The translations under genes and the position numbers were made by a program. From CAUZIZ01 sp965219855 (lineage in GTDB: Bacteria; Acidobacteriota; UBA6911; RPQK01; JAJDTT01), in assembly GCA_965219855.1 (NCBI GenBank), contig CBDCOR010000022.1:124001-188000 (forward strand): DNA of 64,000 nucleotides, given 5' to 3'. The notes below the pieces were generated by a model, which saw only the letters and a program-made list of their open reading frames with translations, was not told the origin of the DNA and made no database searches. Position 1 is the stretch's first letter. Each line of letters opens with the position of its first letter. Below are positions 17,134-25,299 of this stretch, one piece after another.

Positions 17134-17403
17134 AAATTTTCCAGGCCTCGAGATTCCCACGACTCGCAGGACAGCGTTTGAACCTGACTACGGTAGCGCC
17201 CACAAACGAGTACTTCACCTGCGACCATTCAGAGCTCGAGCAGGGACAAGAGAAAGGGACAAAGAGAAAGGGACAGACTGTTTTTCTGTTGCAGAGGCTG
17301 GGACAGCGATCCGACGCGCGCGAAAGGGGATGGCTAGGGGGTAATACGGGTCCTGTGGGCGCAGGCCGCAGCCCAACCCTTGCTGCTTCGGCAGCTTCTG
17401 TGG
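17134..17403. other. Intergenic, no gene; GGGACA repeats
   Basis: No coding frame is supported. At 17241-17285 there are three spaced GGGACA units (GAGAAAGGGACA twice), the last followed by GACTGTTTTTCTGT. A similar AGAAAGGGACAGACTG lies at 40382-40397. Confidence 0.5.
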
Positions 17404-17913
17404 CTAGATTGTCTCTGCCTTCCTTCGAGCTCGATCGAGCACGTCGATGACCGTCTTCAGCACCAGAAACAAAGTGCCCTCTTCTTCCTCAGTCAGATCT
17501 ATAGGATCTTCCTCATCGGACGCTTCCATGATCGCCTCGACCAAGTATTGCACCACATGGGGTTGTCTCGATGCCTCGGTGAGGCCCATCCTCTCGAAGA
17601 AGCGGGGATGGGCATGCTCCAAACGGGCTAGCATTTTTTCGTTTTGCTCCAGCTGACGCTCGACCTGAGAGGCCCGCACACCGCGGATCTTCCGTTTGGT
17701 CCCTTGCTCGAAAATCCGGTGGATGACAAAGAACAGATAGGTCGCAAGCCCTTGAGCGTCCTGGCTCAATTCTTCGGTGAACACCAACACGAAGGTGAGA
17801 AGGTCAGGCTGCAGCTGGGCGGCACGCTCAAATTCCTTCTCGACACGTCCTGAGGAGAAGTCAGAAACCTCCTTCCAGATGGTTTCGACAAGTTCCTGCG
17901 AGATTTGTCTCAT
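17404..17913 (-). CDS. Hypothetical soluble protein
   Basis: 169 residues, not recognised. It is highly helical and acidic, without signal peptide or membrane helix. The C-terminal third has the very acidic stretch EEDPIDLTEEEEGTLFLVL, and the end is basic (DRARRKAETI). The middle reads like a coiled segment (VERQLEQNEKMLARLEHAHP). Consistent codon use argues for a real gene. It stands alone, with GT39-like genes downstream on the other strand. Confidence 0.6.
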   Translation of the reverse strand: MRQISQELVETIWKEVSDFSSGRVEKEFERAAQLQPDLLTFVLVFTEELSQDAQGLATYLFFVIHRIFEQGTKRKIRGVRASQVERQLEQNEKMLARLEHAHPRFFERMGLTEASRQPHVVQYLVEAIMEASDEEDPIDLTEEEEGTLFLVLKTVIDVLDRARRKAETI

Positions 17914-18154
17914 ACGAGTTACTTCCGATAGATAGGGCTAACCCGAGCGACTGAGTGTCTTGGGCTGCGTCCAGGAGGACGGAAGAACGCCCGTGCAGCC
18001 CAGCCCAGTGCCCAGCGCACCACTTCCTCATCAATCGTAATGGTGAGGCTCCACAAGACACGATGCCATTGCTTCACGGGATTTCACGTCAATGGCACCG
18101 CACGGTTGACTCAGGGCTTGGGATTTGCTGCCTTCAGGGTAAGAATGGTACCTT

Positions 18155-19843
18155 GTGTCCCACTTGCTCGCTCGATTCTCACCCCCTCTGATCCTGATTC
18201 TGCTGGTAGGGGCGACCCATCTTCCCTTTTTCTCTCAGGCGTTTCACATCGATGACCGGATCTACCTGGAGGTCGCCGAGAACGCTCTAGAGAAGCCGTT
18301 CTTTCCTTACGACTACCTGCCGGTGTTCGAAGGGATGGGGGCATCAGACGCCGCCAGCCACAGCCACCTTCCCCTGACCAGCTACTATCTGGCCCTGGTC
18401 ATGGCGCTGACGGGAAGTCAGAGCGAGTGGGTCTACCACCTGAGCTTTCTGATCTTCCCGATTTTGGCGGGATTGGGATTCTACGACCTCTCCCGGCGCT
18501 ACACCCGCTTTCCCTTGGCGGCGGCATGTCTACTGCTGCTGGCTCCTGCATTCCTGGTGTTGAGCCATACGCTGATGTCGGACGTCCCCTTCTGGACCTT
18601 CTGGATACTGACTCTCTCCCGCTTCCTACGCATTCGGGACGGAGATGCCAATCGTTGGGACTGGATCGTCTGTGCCCTGTCCCTGGTCGCAGCCAGCTTC
18701 GTCTCGCTCCTTACCGTCGGCTTGATCCTGCTGATGGGAGCTCATCTCTTTCTCGATCGGAATTCCTCCCGGGTTTCCTGGCATTTGGCCTTGATCCTCG
18801 CGCTCCCACTCCTGGTCTGGTTCGTCTGGTACTTCAGAGCCTACCTTCATTACGACCGCTTCGTCCTGGCTAGCACCGCACTCCACATGGCCAAGCGGGC
18901 CGCTTTCTCCTGGGAAGGCCTGGCCCAAAGGATCCTGAGCTTTGTCCTGAACCTGGGGGGGACCTTTCTCTTTCCCCTGGCACTATGGTGGGCGTTCGCC
19001 GGACGGATCAGTCTTCGTGTCTTCATCTGGGTCTTTCTCTTGTGCTTCGTTCCCTTCTACCTCTGGTGGGACAGCTGGAGCTGGACTCACATCTGTCTTT
19101 TTTCTGTTCTCTTCGCCTCTGGGCTATCCGTGGTCTGGGCATTCATACAGGAGACCGTCCATCCTGTTTCAGCGGAAAACAGGACCTCCTGGATCCTCTT
19201 GAGCCTTTGGTTCTGGGGCGCGTTCGCAATCTGCCTGGTCCTGTATTACTCCGGGTCGGTGCGCTATACCGCTCTGGCTCTGCCTCCAACCCTCCTTCTC
19301 TGGATTGCCCACCTGGAGCACCGTTTTCAGAGCCTTTACCTTGTCAGGAATCTGCTCTGGCTGGGCATCGGTCTTGCAGCCGTCTATTCCCTCACAGTCG
19401 CTCACGCCGACTATCAGTTTGCCAACGTCTATCGTCAGACGTCCCGGGAGATCGCCAGTCAGTACGCAGAGGACGGGCGAACCATCTGGTACACCGGGGA
19501 ATGGGGATTTCGCTACTACATGGACGCCAGCGGAGCCAGAATCCTGCGCCGAATTGGTAACGAGCCCAAGGTCGGTGACCTCATCGTGAAGCCCTACATG
19601 GCGACCCCGTGGGTCACGCTATTCGACTCGGATGAATACCTGGACCTGCTGGAGCAGCGGAAGGCACAAGTGGGCAGTCCCATCAGGATCCTGGATTTCA
19701 CCTCCCATGCCGGGTTCTACAGTACGGGATGGGGGCTCCTGCCGTTTGCTCCAAGCAGTGGGGAGTCCTGGGAATGGTTCAACATCTTCCGCGTGAAGAA
19801 GGCGTACACGGGACCAATCCCTGAACCGGAGACCCACTGGTAG
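18155..19843 (+). CDS. GT39-like membrane glycosyltransferase
   Basis: 562 residues with about a dozen hydrophobic helices. Near the N-terminus is an acidic pair in the first periplasmic loop (FHIDDRIYLEVAEN), the catalytic-acid position in ArnT/PMT-type enzymes, which move a sugar from a polyprenyl phosphate donor. Acceptor unknown. The GTG at 18155 is the first possible start after an in-frame stop at 18140, and has little ribosome site. The TAG stop lies inside palindromic repeat A copy 2. Confidence 0.75.
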   Translation: MSHLLARFSPPLILILLVGATHLPFFSQAFHIDDRIYLEVAENALEKPFFPYDYLPVFEGMGASDAASHSHLPLTSYYLALVMALTGSQSEWVYHLSFLIFPILAGLGFYDLSRRYTRFPLAAACLLLLAPAFLVLSHTLMSDVPFWTFWILTLSRFLRIRDGDANRWDWIVCALSLVAASFVSLLTVGLILLMGAHLFLDRNSSRVSWHLALILALPLLVWFVWYFRAYLHYDRFVLASTALHMAKRAAFSWEGLAQRILSFVLNLGGTFLFPLALWWAFAGRISLRVFIWVFLLCFVPFYLWWDSWSWTHICLFSVLFASGLSVVWAFIQETVHPVSAENRTSWILLSLWFWGAFAICLVLYYSGSVRYTALALPPTLLLWIAHLEHRFQSLYLVRNLLWLGIGLAAVYSLTVAHADYQFANVYRQTSREIASQYAEDGRTIWYTGEWGFRYYMDASGARILRRIGNEPKVGDLIVKPYMATPWVTLFDSDEYLDLLEQRKAQVGSPIRILDFTSHAGFYSTGWGLLPFAPSSGESWEWFNIFRVKKAYTGPIPEPETHW

Positions 19844-19921
19844 CTTTGGCCTCCAGGCCGAAGTATTCTTCTTTCTTCGAGCCTCTGGCTCGACGCACGG
19901 CGGCCTGGAGGCCACCGCTAC
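19840..19921. repeat. Palindromic repeat A, copy 2
   Basis: Starts GTAGCTTTGGCCTCCAGG, has a CGAGCC...GGCTCG centre and ends GGAGGCCACCGCTAC. The first TAG is the stop codon of the glycosyltransferase gene. Confidence 0.9.
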
Positions 19922-19946
19922 TACCGATCCTCGAGCTCGGTGAATC

Positions 19947-21488
19947 ATGCGCCTTGTCGTCTCCAATCGGTTGCTCTGGCTGGCATCGCTGGGATCAGTG
20001 CTGGCCGCCCACATCATCTGGACGCTTTTGGACGACCGTCCACCGGTCTGGGATATGGCGCACCACCAGATCAAGGCGTGGGAATACCTGAAGCTGTTCC
20101 AGGAAGGTGGAGCGCTCGAGGAATTCTCTGGTCTCAGCAGCTATTACCCCCCGCTCTACTACCTTCAGGAAGCCCTGGTGCTCAGCCTCTGGACCGAGCC
20201 CGCTTTCCTGCCGCTGTTGGCGAACCTCCCGGGTCTCTTGTTGTTGGCTTTCTGCACCAGGGCCTTGGCCGTCCAGTGTCTGCTTCCCGACAGGACAGCC
20301 GTGTGGGCCGGGTTGCTGCCTTTGCTGCTGCCCCTGGTCGCCTGGACGAGTCGCGTGTCCCTGCTCGATGTCTCTCTCTGTGGCTGGGTGGCGGCCGCAC
20401 TTTATCTTCTGGTCAGAAGCGATCTCCTGCTGAAGAGAGGACCCAGCTTACTTCTCGGACTCGTGGCTGCCGCGGGGATGCTGACCAAGTGGACGTTTGT
20501 CCTGGTTCTTCTGTTTCCAGTTGGGTACTGCCTGCTCAAGTCGGAGGATAGGAAGCGCTCGGTTCTGAACCTGTTAGATGCCGGCATCCTTTCGGCTCCA
20601 CCGGTACTGTGGTGGTATCTGCCCAATCTGAAGGCCCTGTTGCTGCGTTTCCAGACGACCTCCGAGGCGGCAGTCTGGGAGCAGGATCCCGGAATAGACA
20701 GCCTCCTGGGCTGGATCTACTATCCTCGGGTTCTCGCCAGCTACTACCTCTTTCTTCCCTTGACGCTGCTCTTTGTGTGGGCCCTCGCCCGACTGTGGAC
20801 TCGAAGAGACCAGCTTCCTCCGGCGATGCGACTCATACTGGTAGGCTTCGCCGGAGGATTGCTTCTGCTTACCCTCCTACCCCCCAAAGATCCTCGCTAC
20901 GCGATGCCCTTGGCATGTCTGGCTGCGCTGCTGCTGATCTACGCCTGGGGATCCTCCCGCGCGGCGCCAGCTATTGTCGCTCTCGCGTTTATCCAGTTTC
21001 TGACACTTTCCTTCTCCTTTCCCTTGATTCCTCGGAAGGTCGCATTCTTTGAGGTCGTGGATGATTCCGACTATCGCAGTCTCCGACAGGAGTGGGTACT
21101 CTACGCATCAAACTACTACGACGTGGCGGGGCCGCCGGAACAGGAAGACTGGGGTTATACCGAGCTTTTGGCATCCATTGCCCCTGGGAGCACGGTCGGA
21201 TTCGTTCCGGATCTGGCCCACTTCCACCCCTCTGCGCTGAAGCTGATAGCGCTCCGGCAGGGTCGGGACCTCGAGATCGTGCGCCTGGGGCAGACGCCGG
21301 ACTCGGCCGATGGGATCAACGCAGTGGACGTGGTCGTTGGTAAGACGGGGTCTCAGGGAATCTCGTACATCACCTTATTCAACCAGGATGTCTACGACAG
21401 GTTGGACGCCCAAGGCTGGCCTGTCGTAGACAGCTGGCAACTACCCGACGGCGAAGAGGCTCGAATCTGGAATCGCCCCGCCCCTTGA
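19947..21488 (+). CDS. GT39-like membrane glycosyltransferase (second)
   Basis: 513 residues, multi-pass. The first loop has PPVWDMAHHQIKAWEYLKLF, where Asp and His fill the usual catalytic loop, and SSYYPPLYYLQEALVLSLW follows the PPLYY pattern of the PMT_2 family. The C-terminal ~150 residues form a soluble domain (STVGFVPDLAHFHPSALKLI). It is distinct in sequence from the preceding glycosyltransferase but has the same architecture, so the two probably act in one envelope-glycan pathway. Substrate unknown. Confidence 0.75.
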   Translation: MRLVVSNRLLWLASLGSVLAAHIIWTLLDDRPPVWDMAHHQIKAWEYLKLFQEGGALEEFSGLSSYYPPLYYLQEALVLSLWTEPAFLPLLANLPGLLLLAFCTRALAVQCLLPDRTAVWAGLLPLLLPLVAWTSRVSLLDVSLCGWVAAALYLLVRSDLLLKRGPSLLLGLVAAAGMLTKWTFVLVLLFPVGYCLLKSEDRKRSVLNLLDAGILSAPPVLWWYLPNLKALLLRFQTTSEAAVWEQDPGIDSLLGWIYYPRVLASYYLFLPLTLLFVWALARLWTRRDQLPPAMRLILVGFAGGLLLLTLLPPKDPRYAMPLACLAALLLIYAWGSSRAAPAIVALAFIQFLTLSFSFPLIPRKVAFFEVVDDSDYRSLRQEWVLYASNYYDVAGPPEQEDWGYTELLASIAPGSTVGFVPDLAHFHPSALKLIALRQGRDLEIVRLGQTPDSADGINAVDVVVGKTGSQGISYITLFNQDVYDRLDAQGWPVVDSWQLPDGEEARIWNRPAP

Positions 21489-21503
21489 TCCCGCCTGGCA
21501 ACG

Positions 21504-23216
21504 TCAGTAGTCGACCGGATCAGATTCGAAGTGACGATGCCTGCGGTAGGTAATGGCGCAGTCAACATCGTACACCTGGAACTCAAGAGCCACGTGCGGG
21601 TCGTGCTTCTGGAGTGTCACTTCAACCGTGTTGCGTCCACGCTTGGGGAAGTACTCCGGCGTCAGCTGGTATTCGTAGATATATCCATAAGGGCCACCCG
21701 ACCCCTGCTTCAGGAGACGATAGGTGAGATCTTTGAGCTTCAGCAGTGAATCCGGCAGGGGCCGTCCGTTCCATTTGACCAGCACCTGATTCAAAGAGGA
21801 CTCGATGTTGGCCAGACGGACGCGGAGACGGACCGACTCCACCTTGCCTTCCCGGTTGGGGCGGAAGAGATCGTCCGCGATTCGGATAGGCACGCTGACG
21901 GGACTCCCTACCTTCAGAATCCGAGGGAGTGAAGGAGGCGAGCCCACGCTCCAATCTTCCTTGACTCCCTTGGGACGTGAACGGGCCCGGTAGATCTTGT
22001 CGGCAGGGGCCAGGAGATCGGCGTGGGCCAGGAGACGTAACGTCTGGTACTCGCCTTTCCTCCAGGGCCAGCCCTCGGGGGTCCAGTGGTGGTCGCAGAA
22101 TCCGAATCCGTCCGCCCCCTGGTCGTAGGCGTTGGCGGCGGCGGCCCAGGTCATCTCAGCCGGGGCGTAGTAGTCCCGTCGACCCAGTTGGCTGCTGAAA
22201 GCCGCGAACACTCGACACGCTTTCCCCCGAGTCAACTCCACGGCGGAGGATACGGGTATCGCCGTGTCCACGTATCCGTCCATCTCAGCGGTGAGACACA
22301 ACAAGCCATCGACCAGCTCTTCCTCTGCCCAGGTCCGAAGATCGTAGCCGAAGGCGTCCCAGGCTTCGGGACTGGAGGGAATGCGGGCATAGATCCGCTT
22401 GCGTCGCTGTTGAGTTGCTTCAGCCTGCCGGGCCATTCTACGGACGTCCCGTAGCCATTCAGTCAGGATGGGAGCAAGCTCCTCCACCTGACTGAACTTG
22501 CAAAACGGAGGGGTGCTGGCCAAATTCAGTTCGACGCCGTCTGTCTCGTAGCGCATCAATAGCTCTTCGACAAAGGAGAATCGTTCCCGGCGCACCTCCG
22601 GATGGAGAAAGCTGAATCGAGGGGCCCAGAAATCAGGGATCTTCCGGGCTCGGGGGTCATCATCGGGCTCCACTCGAAAGCGCTGATTGTCGTAGACGAA
22701 ATCGGAATGTCGGCCGCGACCGCGATCGTCCTCAAGGTAACCGGCGTGAAGGGACAACCATGCGCTGGGGATGAGGAAGATTCCCTTCTCCTGGCAGCGG
22801 TCGACGATGAGCTTCAAAGGGTCGTGACCGGACTCGATCAAGTGCCTTATGTTCCGTGCCGCCCGATAAAAGACAGGGTGCAACCATTGGGTCACGTTCT
22901 CTCCCCATTTCTGGCAGACCCGACTATCGTAGAGCGCCGTCCCGCCCTCGACTCCGGCCAGGTAAATCAGGGTGTCGATGCCGCTCCCCACCAGCTGATC
23001 GACGGTGGCTACGAAGTCGGTTGGCGTGAGTGGAGGGGCAAACTGATAGAGCGGCGCTGCATGCCGGCCGTCGTCTACCAGAAAGACGCGCGGCTCGTCG
23101 AGTTGTGCTTTCGGACCCTTCCTCACGGCAGCTCTAGTGGCAGCAAGCATCGAGGGGCCAACCGACACAGCCGATGTCCCCCTTCCCAGGACCTCCAAGA
23201 ATTTCCTTCGTTGCAT
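21504..23216 (-). CDS. Tat-exported protein, probable TIM-barrel glycosidase-like, unknown
   Basis: 570 residues. The N-terminus MQRRKFLEVLGRGTSAVSVG is a twin-arginine-type signal, and AAGGAGG lies 10 nt before the ATG. The middle resembles TIM-barrel glycoside-hydrolase-like proteins: DTLIYLAGVEGGTALYDSRV, GIFLIPSAWLSLHAGY, YETDGVELNLASTP and NAYDQGADGFGFCDHHW. The last ~170 residues look like a beta-sandwich (NTVEVTLQKHDPHVALEFQV). No neighbour indicates the substrate. Confidence 0.65.
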   Translation of the reverse strand: MQRRKFLEVLGRGTSAVSVGPSMLAATRAAVRKGPKAQLDEPRVFLVDDGRHAAPLYQFAPPLTPTDFVATVDQLVGSGIDTLIYLAGVEGGTALYDSRVCQKWGENVTQWLHPVFYRAARNIRHLIESGHDPLKLIVDRCQEKGIFLIPSAWLSLHAGYLEDDRGRGRHSDFVYDNQRFRVEPDDDPRARKIPDFWAPRFSFLHPEVRRERFSFVEELLMRYETDGVELNLASTPPFCKFSQVEELAPILTEWLRDVRRMARQAEATQQRRKRIYARIPSSPEAWDAFGYDLRTWAEEELVDGLLCLTAEMDGYVDTAIPVSSAVELTRGKACRVFAAFSSQLGRRDYYAPAEMTWAAAANAYDQGADGFGFCDHHWTPEGWPWRKGEYQTLRLLAHADLLAPADKIYRARSRPKGVKEDWSVGSPPSLPRILKVGSPVSVPIRIADDLFRPNREGKVESVRLRVRLANIESSLNQVLVKWNGRPLPDSLLKLKDLTYRLLKQGSGGPYGYIYEYQLTPEYFPKRGRNTVEVTLQKHDPHVALEFQVYDVDCAITYRRHRHFESDPVDY

Positions 23217-23491
23217 GGCTTGAGCCTCCTTGGCTGGATTATTCAGCTAGAAACTAAGTGCTCCGTCCCATAAATACGATGATGTAATCTTGTATCTTGA
23301 ATTTCTCCAAGTCCCAGGATAGCCCCGCCCCCGGCTGCGCCGGATCGTACATGAAAGAAACTCTTTCCAGCTAGACACTCGGGAAAGGGCCCTTGATCAG
23401 GCCCGCTCCCTGACAGTCGCGGCTCTGTTACTGGAGAAGGTTGCACTATTTCCTCGTCGTTCAGAGGTTCCAGGGTTCGGACGAATTGTTG

Positions 23492-23543
23492 AAGTTTCAG
23501 CTTAGTAGCTCCCCAGCCGGGCTGGCCCATTCGAGAAAGAAAC
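23492..23543. repeat. Palindromic repeat B, copy 1
   Basis: AAGTTTCAGCTTAGTAGCT, then CCCCAGCCGGGCTGGCCC, ending GAGAAAGAAAC. The outer AGTTTC pairs with GAAAC and the inner CCAGC with GCTGG. Confidence 0.75.
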
Positions 23544-23558
23544 GGAAGCTCGACAATG

Positions 23559-23611
23559 AAGTTTCAGCTTAGTGGCCCCCAGCGGTGCTGTCCCATTCGA
23601 GAACGAAACTT
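23559..23611. repeat. Palindromic repeat B, copy 2
   Basis: Same unit: AAGTTTCAGCTTAGTGGC, an inner CAGCGGTGCTG, and GAGAACGAAACTT. The outer 7-bp arms AAGTTTC/GAAACTT are perfect. Confidence 0.8.
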
Positions 23612-23621
23612 TGGGCCTGGC

Positions 23622-23697
23622 GTAGCGGTGGGCTCCAGGCCGCCGTCCGAGCCAAAGGCTCGAATCAAGAAAACTTCGGCCTGGAGCCCAAAGCTAC
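23622..23697. repeat. Palindromic repeat A, copy 3
   Basis: GTAGCGGTGGGCTCCAGG at one end, CGAGCCAAAGGCTCG in the centre, and GGCCTGGAGCCCAAAGCTAC at the other. It is inserted between two copies of repeat B. Confidence 0.9.
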
Positions 23698-23709
23698 GTC
23701 CGCCCAATC

Positions 23710-23764
23710 AAGTTTCAGCTTAGTAGCCCCCCAGCGGTGCTGGCTCCATTCGAGAACGAAACTT
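23710..23764. repeat. Palindromic repeat B, copy 3
   Basis: AAGTTTCAGCTTAGTAGCC, inner CCAGCGGTGCTGG, ending GAGAACGAAACTT. The first 14 nt of a further unit occur at 23953-23966. The rest of 23217-23972 carries no gene. Confidence 0.8.
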
Positions 23765-23972
23765 GGCACCCGTAGATTGTGCTGTTGTCCGGCTCTCTCC
23801 TGACTTCGTCGTTCTCGACAGCCGGACCTTGGGTTCATGTTGCTAACGAGTCAAGTCGTTCGGGGCTCTGTTGATTGGCTAGCATGTTTGATCCTGGCGT
23901 GGAGTCCCGAACCTGGAGACGTGCGACGTTCAGACGTGCGACGAATCCTTTCAAGTTTCAGCTTAGCTCAAT

Positions 23973-24021
23973 TTGACAGTCCCCCAACCAGTTCCCTATG
24001 CTAGCACTGTGCTAGCATAGG
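23973..24021 (+). promoter_or_regulatory. Promoter and operator of the FitAB-like operon
   Basis: -35 TTGACA (23973), 18-bp spacer, -10 TATGCT (23997). The -10 box lies inside a perfect palindrome at 23995-24021 (CCTATGCTAGCAC, one spacer base, its reverse complement). Binding by the antitoxin would block the polymerase directly. Confidence 0.75.
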
Positions 24022-24029
24022 AGCCAGTC

Positions 24030-24257
24030 ATGCCAACCCTCACTATCAGAAACGTTCCCGTCAGGATCGTCGAATCTCTCAAGTCTCTGGCTCGTCAGAA
24101 CAAGCGTTCCATGGAGCAGGAGGTGCGGGAGCTGTTGGAGATTCACATCGCCGAGCGCCGGTCCGTACTTGAACAGATCGAAGCTGGTTGGGCAAAGCAG
24201 TCCCGTCGACCCACGGCCTCCGAAGTCGACAGCTGGATCGAAACAGGCCGGCCGTGA
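24030..24257 (+). CDS. FitA-like antitoxin
   Basis: 75 residues. The RHH fold is MPTLTIRNVPVRIVESLKSL followed by NKRSMEQEVRELLEIHI. The C-terminal tail (EVDSWIETGRP) would bind the PIN toxin. AGGAG lies 7 nt before the ATG. Its stop overlaps the toxin GTG as GTGA. A perfect palindromic operator lies upstream. Confidence 0.9.
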   Translation: MPTLTIRNVPVRIVESLKSLARQNKRSMEQEVRELLEIHIAERRSVLEQIEAGWAKQSRRPTASEVDSWIETGRP

Positions 24258-24667
24258 GGGCCGTCGTTGACACCAACGTTGTAGCTTACCTGCTCCTGGG
24301 AACCAAGCCATTTGCCGACGAGACAAGCCGCTTCCTGAAGGCGGTCACCGATGTGTTCGCGCCAACGGTCTGGGAAGCAGAATTGGCAAATGTCGTTTTG
24401 ATGGCCATCAGGCACGGCGCGGTCTCTGAAGAGGGCGGACTAGAACGGTTGCGACTGGCAGACGGTCTCGGTGTTCGCTCGGTTCCTACTCGGACACTCT
24501 GGCGAGGCGCTCTGGTCCGCTCGATCAATTCGGGACTTGCCGTCTATGACACCCTGTTCGTGGAAGTGGCATATCGTGAAGGACTGCCGCTGGCCACATT
24601 CGACAAAGCCTTACTGAAGGCTTTTCCGAGGATCACCGCACGACCTCGTGATCTGCTTCCGGATTAG
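24254..24667 (+). CDS. FitB-like PIN-domain toxin
   Basis: 137 residues from the GTG that overlaps the antitoxin stop. The full acidic set is visible: VVDTNVVAYL, WEAELANVV, YDTLFVEVAYREGLPL and TFDKALLKAFP. Predicted Mg-dependent RNase. It appears intact, with normal length and ending. The sox operon starts on the other strand 14 nt beyond its stop, so the two are convergent. Confidence 0.9.
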   Translation: MRAVVDTNVVAYLLLGTKPFADETSRFLKAVTDVFAPTVWEAELANVVLMAIRHGAVSEEGGLERLRLADGLGVRSVPTRTLWRGALVRSINSGLAVYDTLFVEVAYREGLPLATFDKALLKAFPRITARPRDLLPD

Positions 24668-24681
24668 TGTGTTGACTCGCT

Positions 24682-25299
24682 TCAGGCTTCAACACCGATC
24701 TCAAGCCCGTATTCGTGAGCTGAGTCCTCGAGCCAAACTGCCAGATAGTCAGCAAAGCTGCGTCGAACGACTAGATCGAATGACTGAAGATCGGAGTTGT
24801 TGGTCCGCGAAATAAGCAGGACCGCAGTCCTGGCCAGGTTGGTCTGGGCGCACTGTCCAGGGGCGAAGGCCCTGGGGTGAAGGTCTAGCGTGCACCCCTT
24901 GGCAATCAGGTCACGGGCGTGGCTGCCGGCTAGGTTGAGCATGGTGTAGCCGCCGGTGGTATCGGTGACGGCGACGTGGAGGCCGTCCACCGCTTCCCGC
25001 AGTGAGGTGATTATTTCGGTCTCAGCGTCGGGTCGGACGATCGCCATCCATTCGTCGGGCCCCAGCCAGCAAACGGTCTGGCCCTCGGTTTCAACGATGG
25101 TATTGGCGCTGGAAGGGAGGTCGACTCCCAACACCCTGCGCGCTGCGTCCACAAAGGAGGCATCCTTCACATCGCCCCGCACGTTTACGTAGCCGAGGAA
25201 TGGACGCTCGGTGGCCGTAATACCGAGACTCCCCGTTCCTGATTCTCGTCCCCCGGAGAAGGACCCCACCAGCGGAGACTCCCGCTTGACCTCAGACAT
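24682..25299 (-). CDS. soxG: Sarcosine oxidase gamma subunit
   Basis: 205 residues from the ATG at 25299, chosen because it overlaps the soxA end by 8 nt and gives the family start MSEVKRESPLVG. It contains GQTVCWLGPDEWMAI and VTDTTGGYTMLNLAGSHARD, typical of SoxG, a GcvT-like fold that pairs with the C-terminal half of SoxA. Last gene of soxBDAG. Confidence 0.9.
   Translation of the reverse strand: MSEVKRESPLVGSFSGGRESGTGSLGITATERPFLGYVNVRGDVKDASFVDAARRVLGVDLPSSANTIVETEGQTVCWLGPDEWMAIVRPDAETEIITSLREAVDGLHVAVTDTTGGYTMLNLAGSHARDLIAKGCTLDLHPRAFAPGQCAQTNLARTAVLLISRTNNSDLQSFDLVVRRSFADYLAVWLEDSAHEYGLEIGVEA

Noticed and set aside
17241..17285. GGGACA tandem units as a mobile element
   Set aside because: Only three imperfect units and one similar site at 40382; too little structure to define an element.
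23492..23764. Possible CRISPR array
   Set aside because: Units are palindromic, ~53 bp, irregularly spaced, one gap is filled by repeat A, and no cas gene is present.
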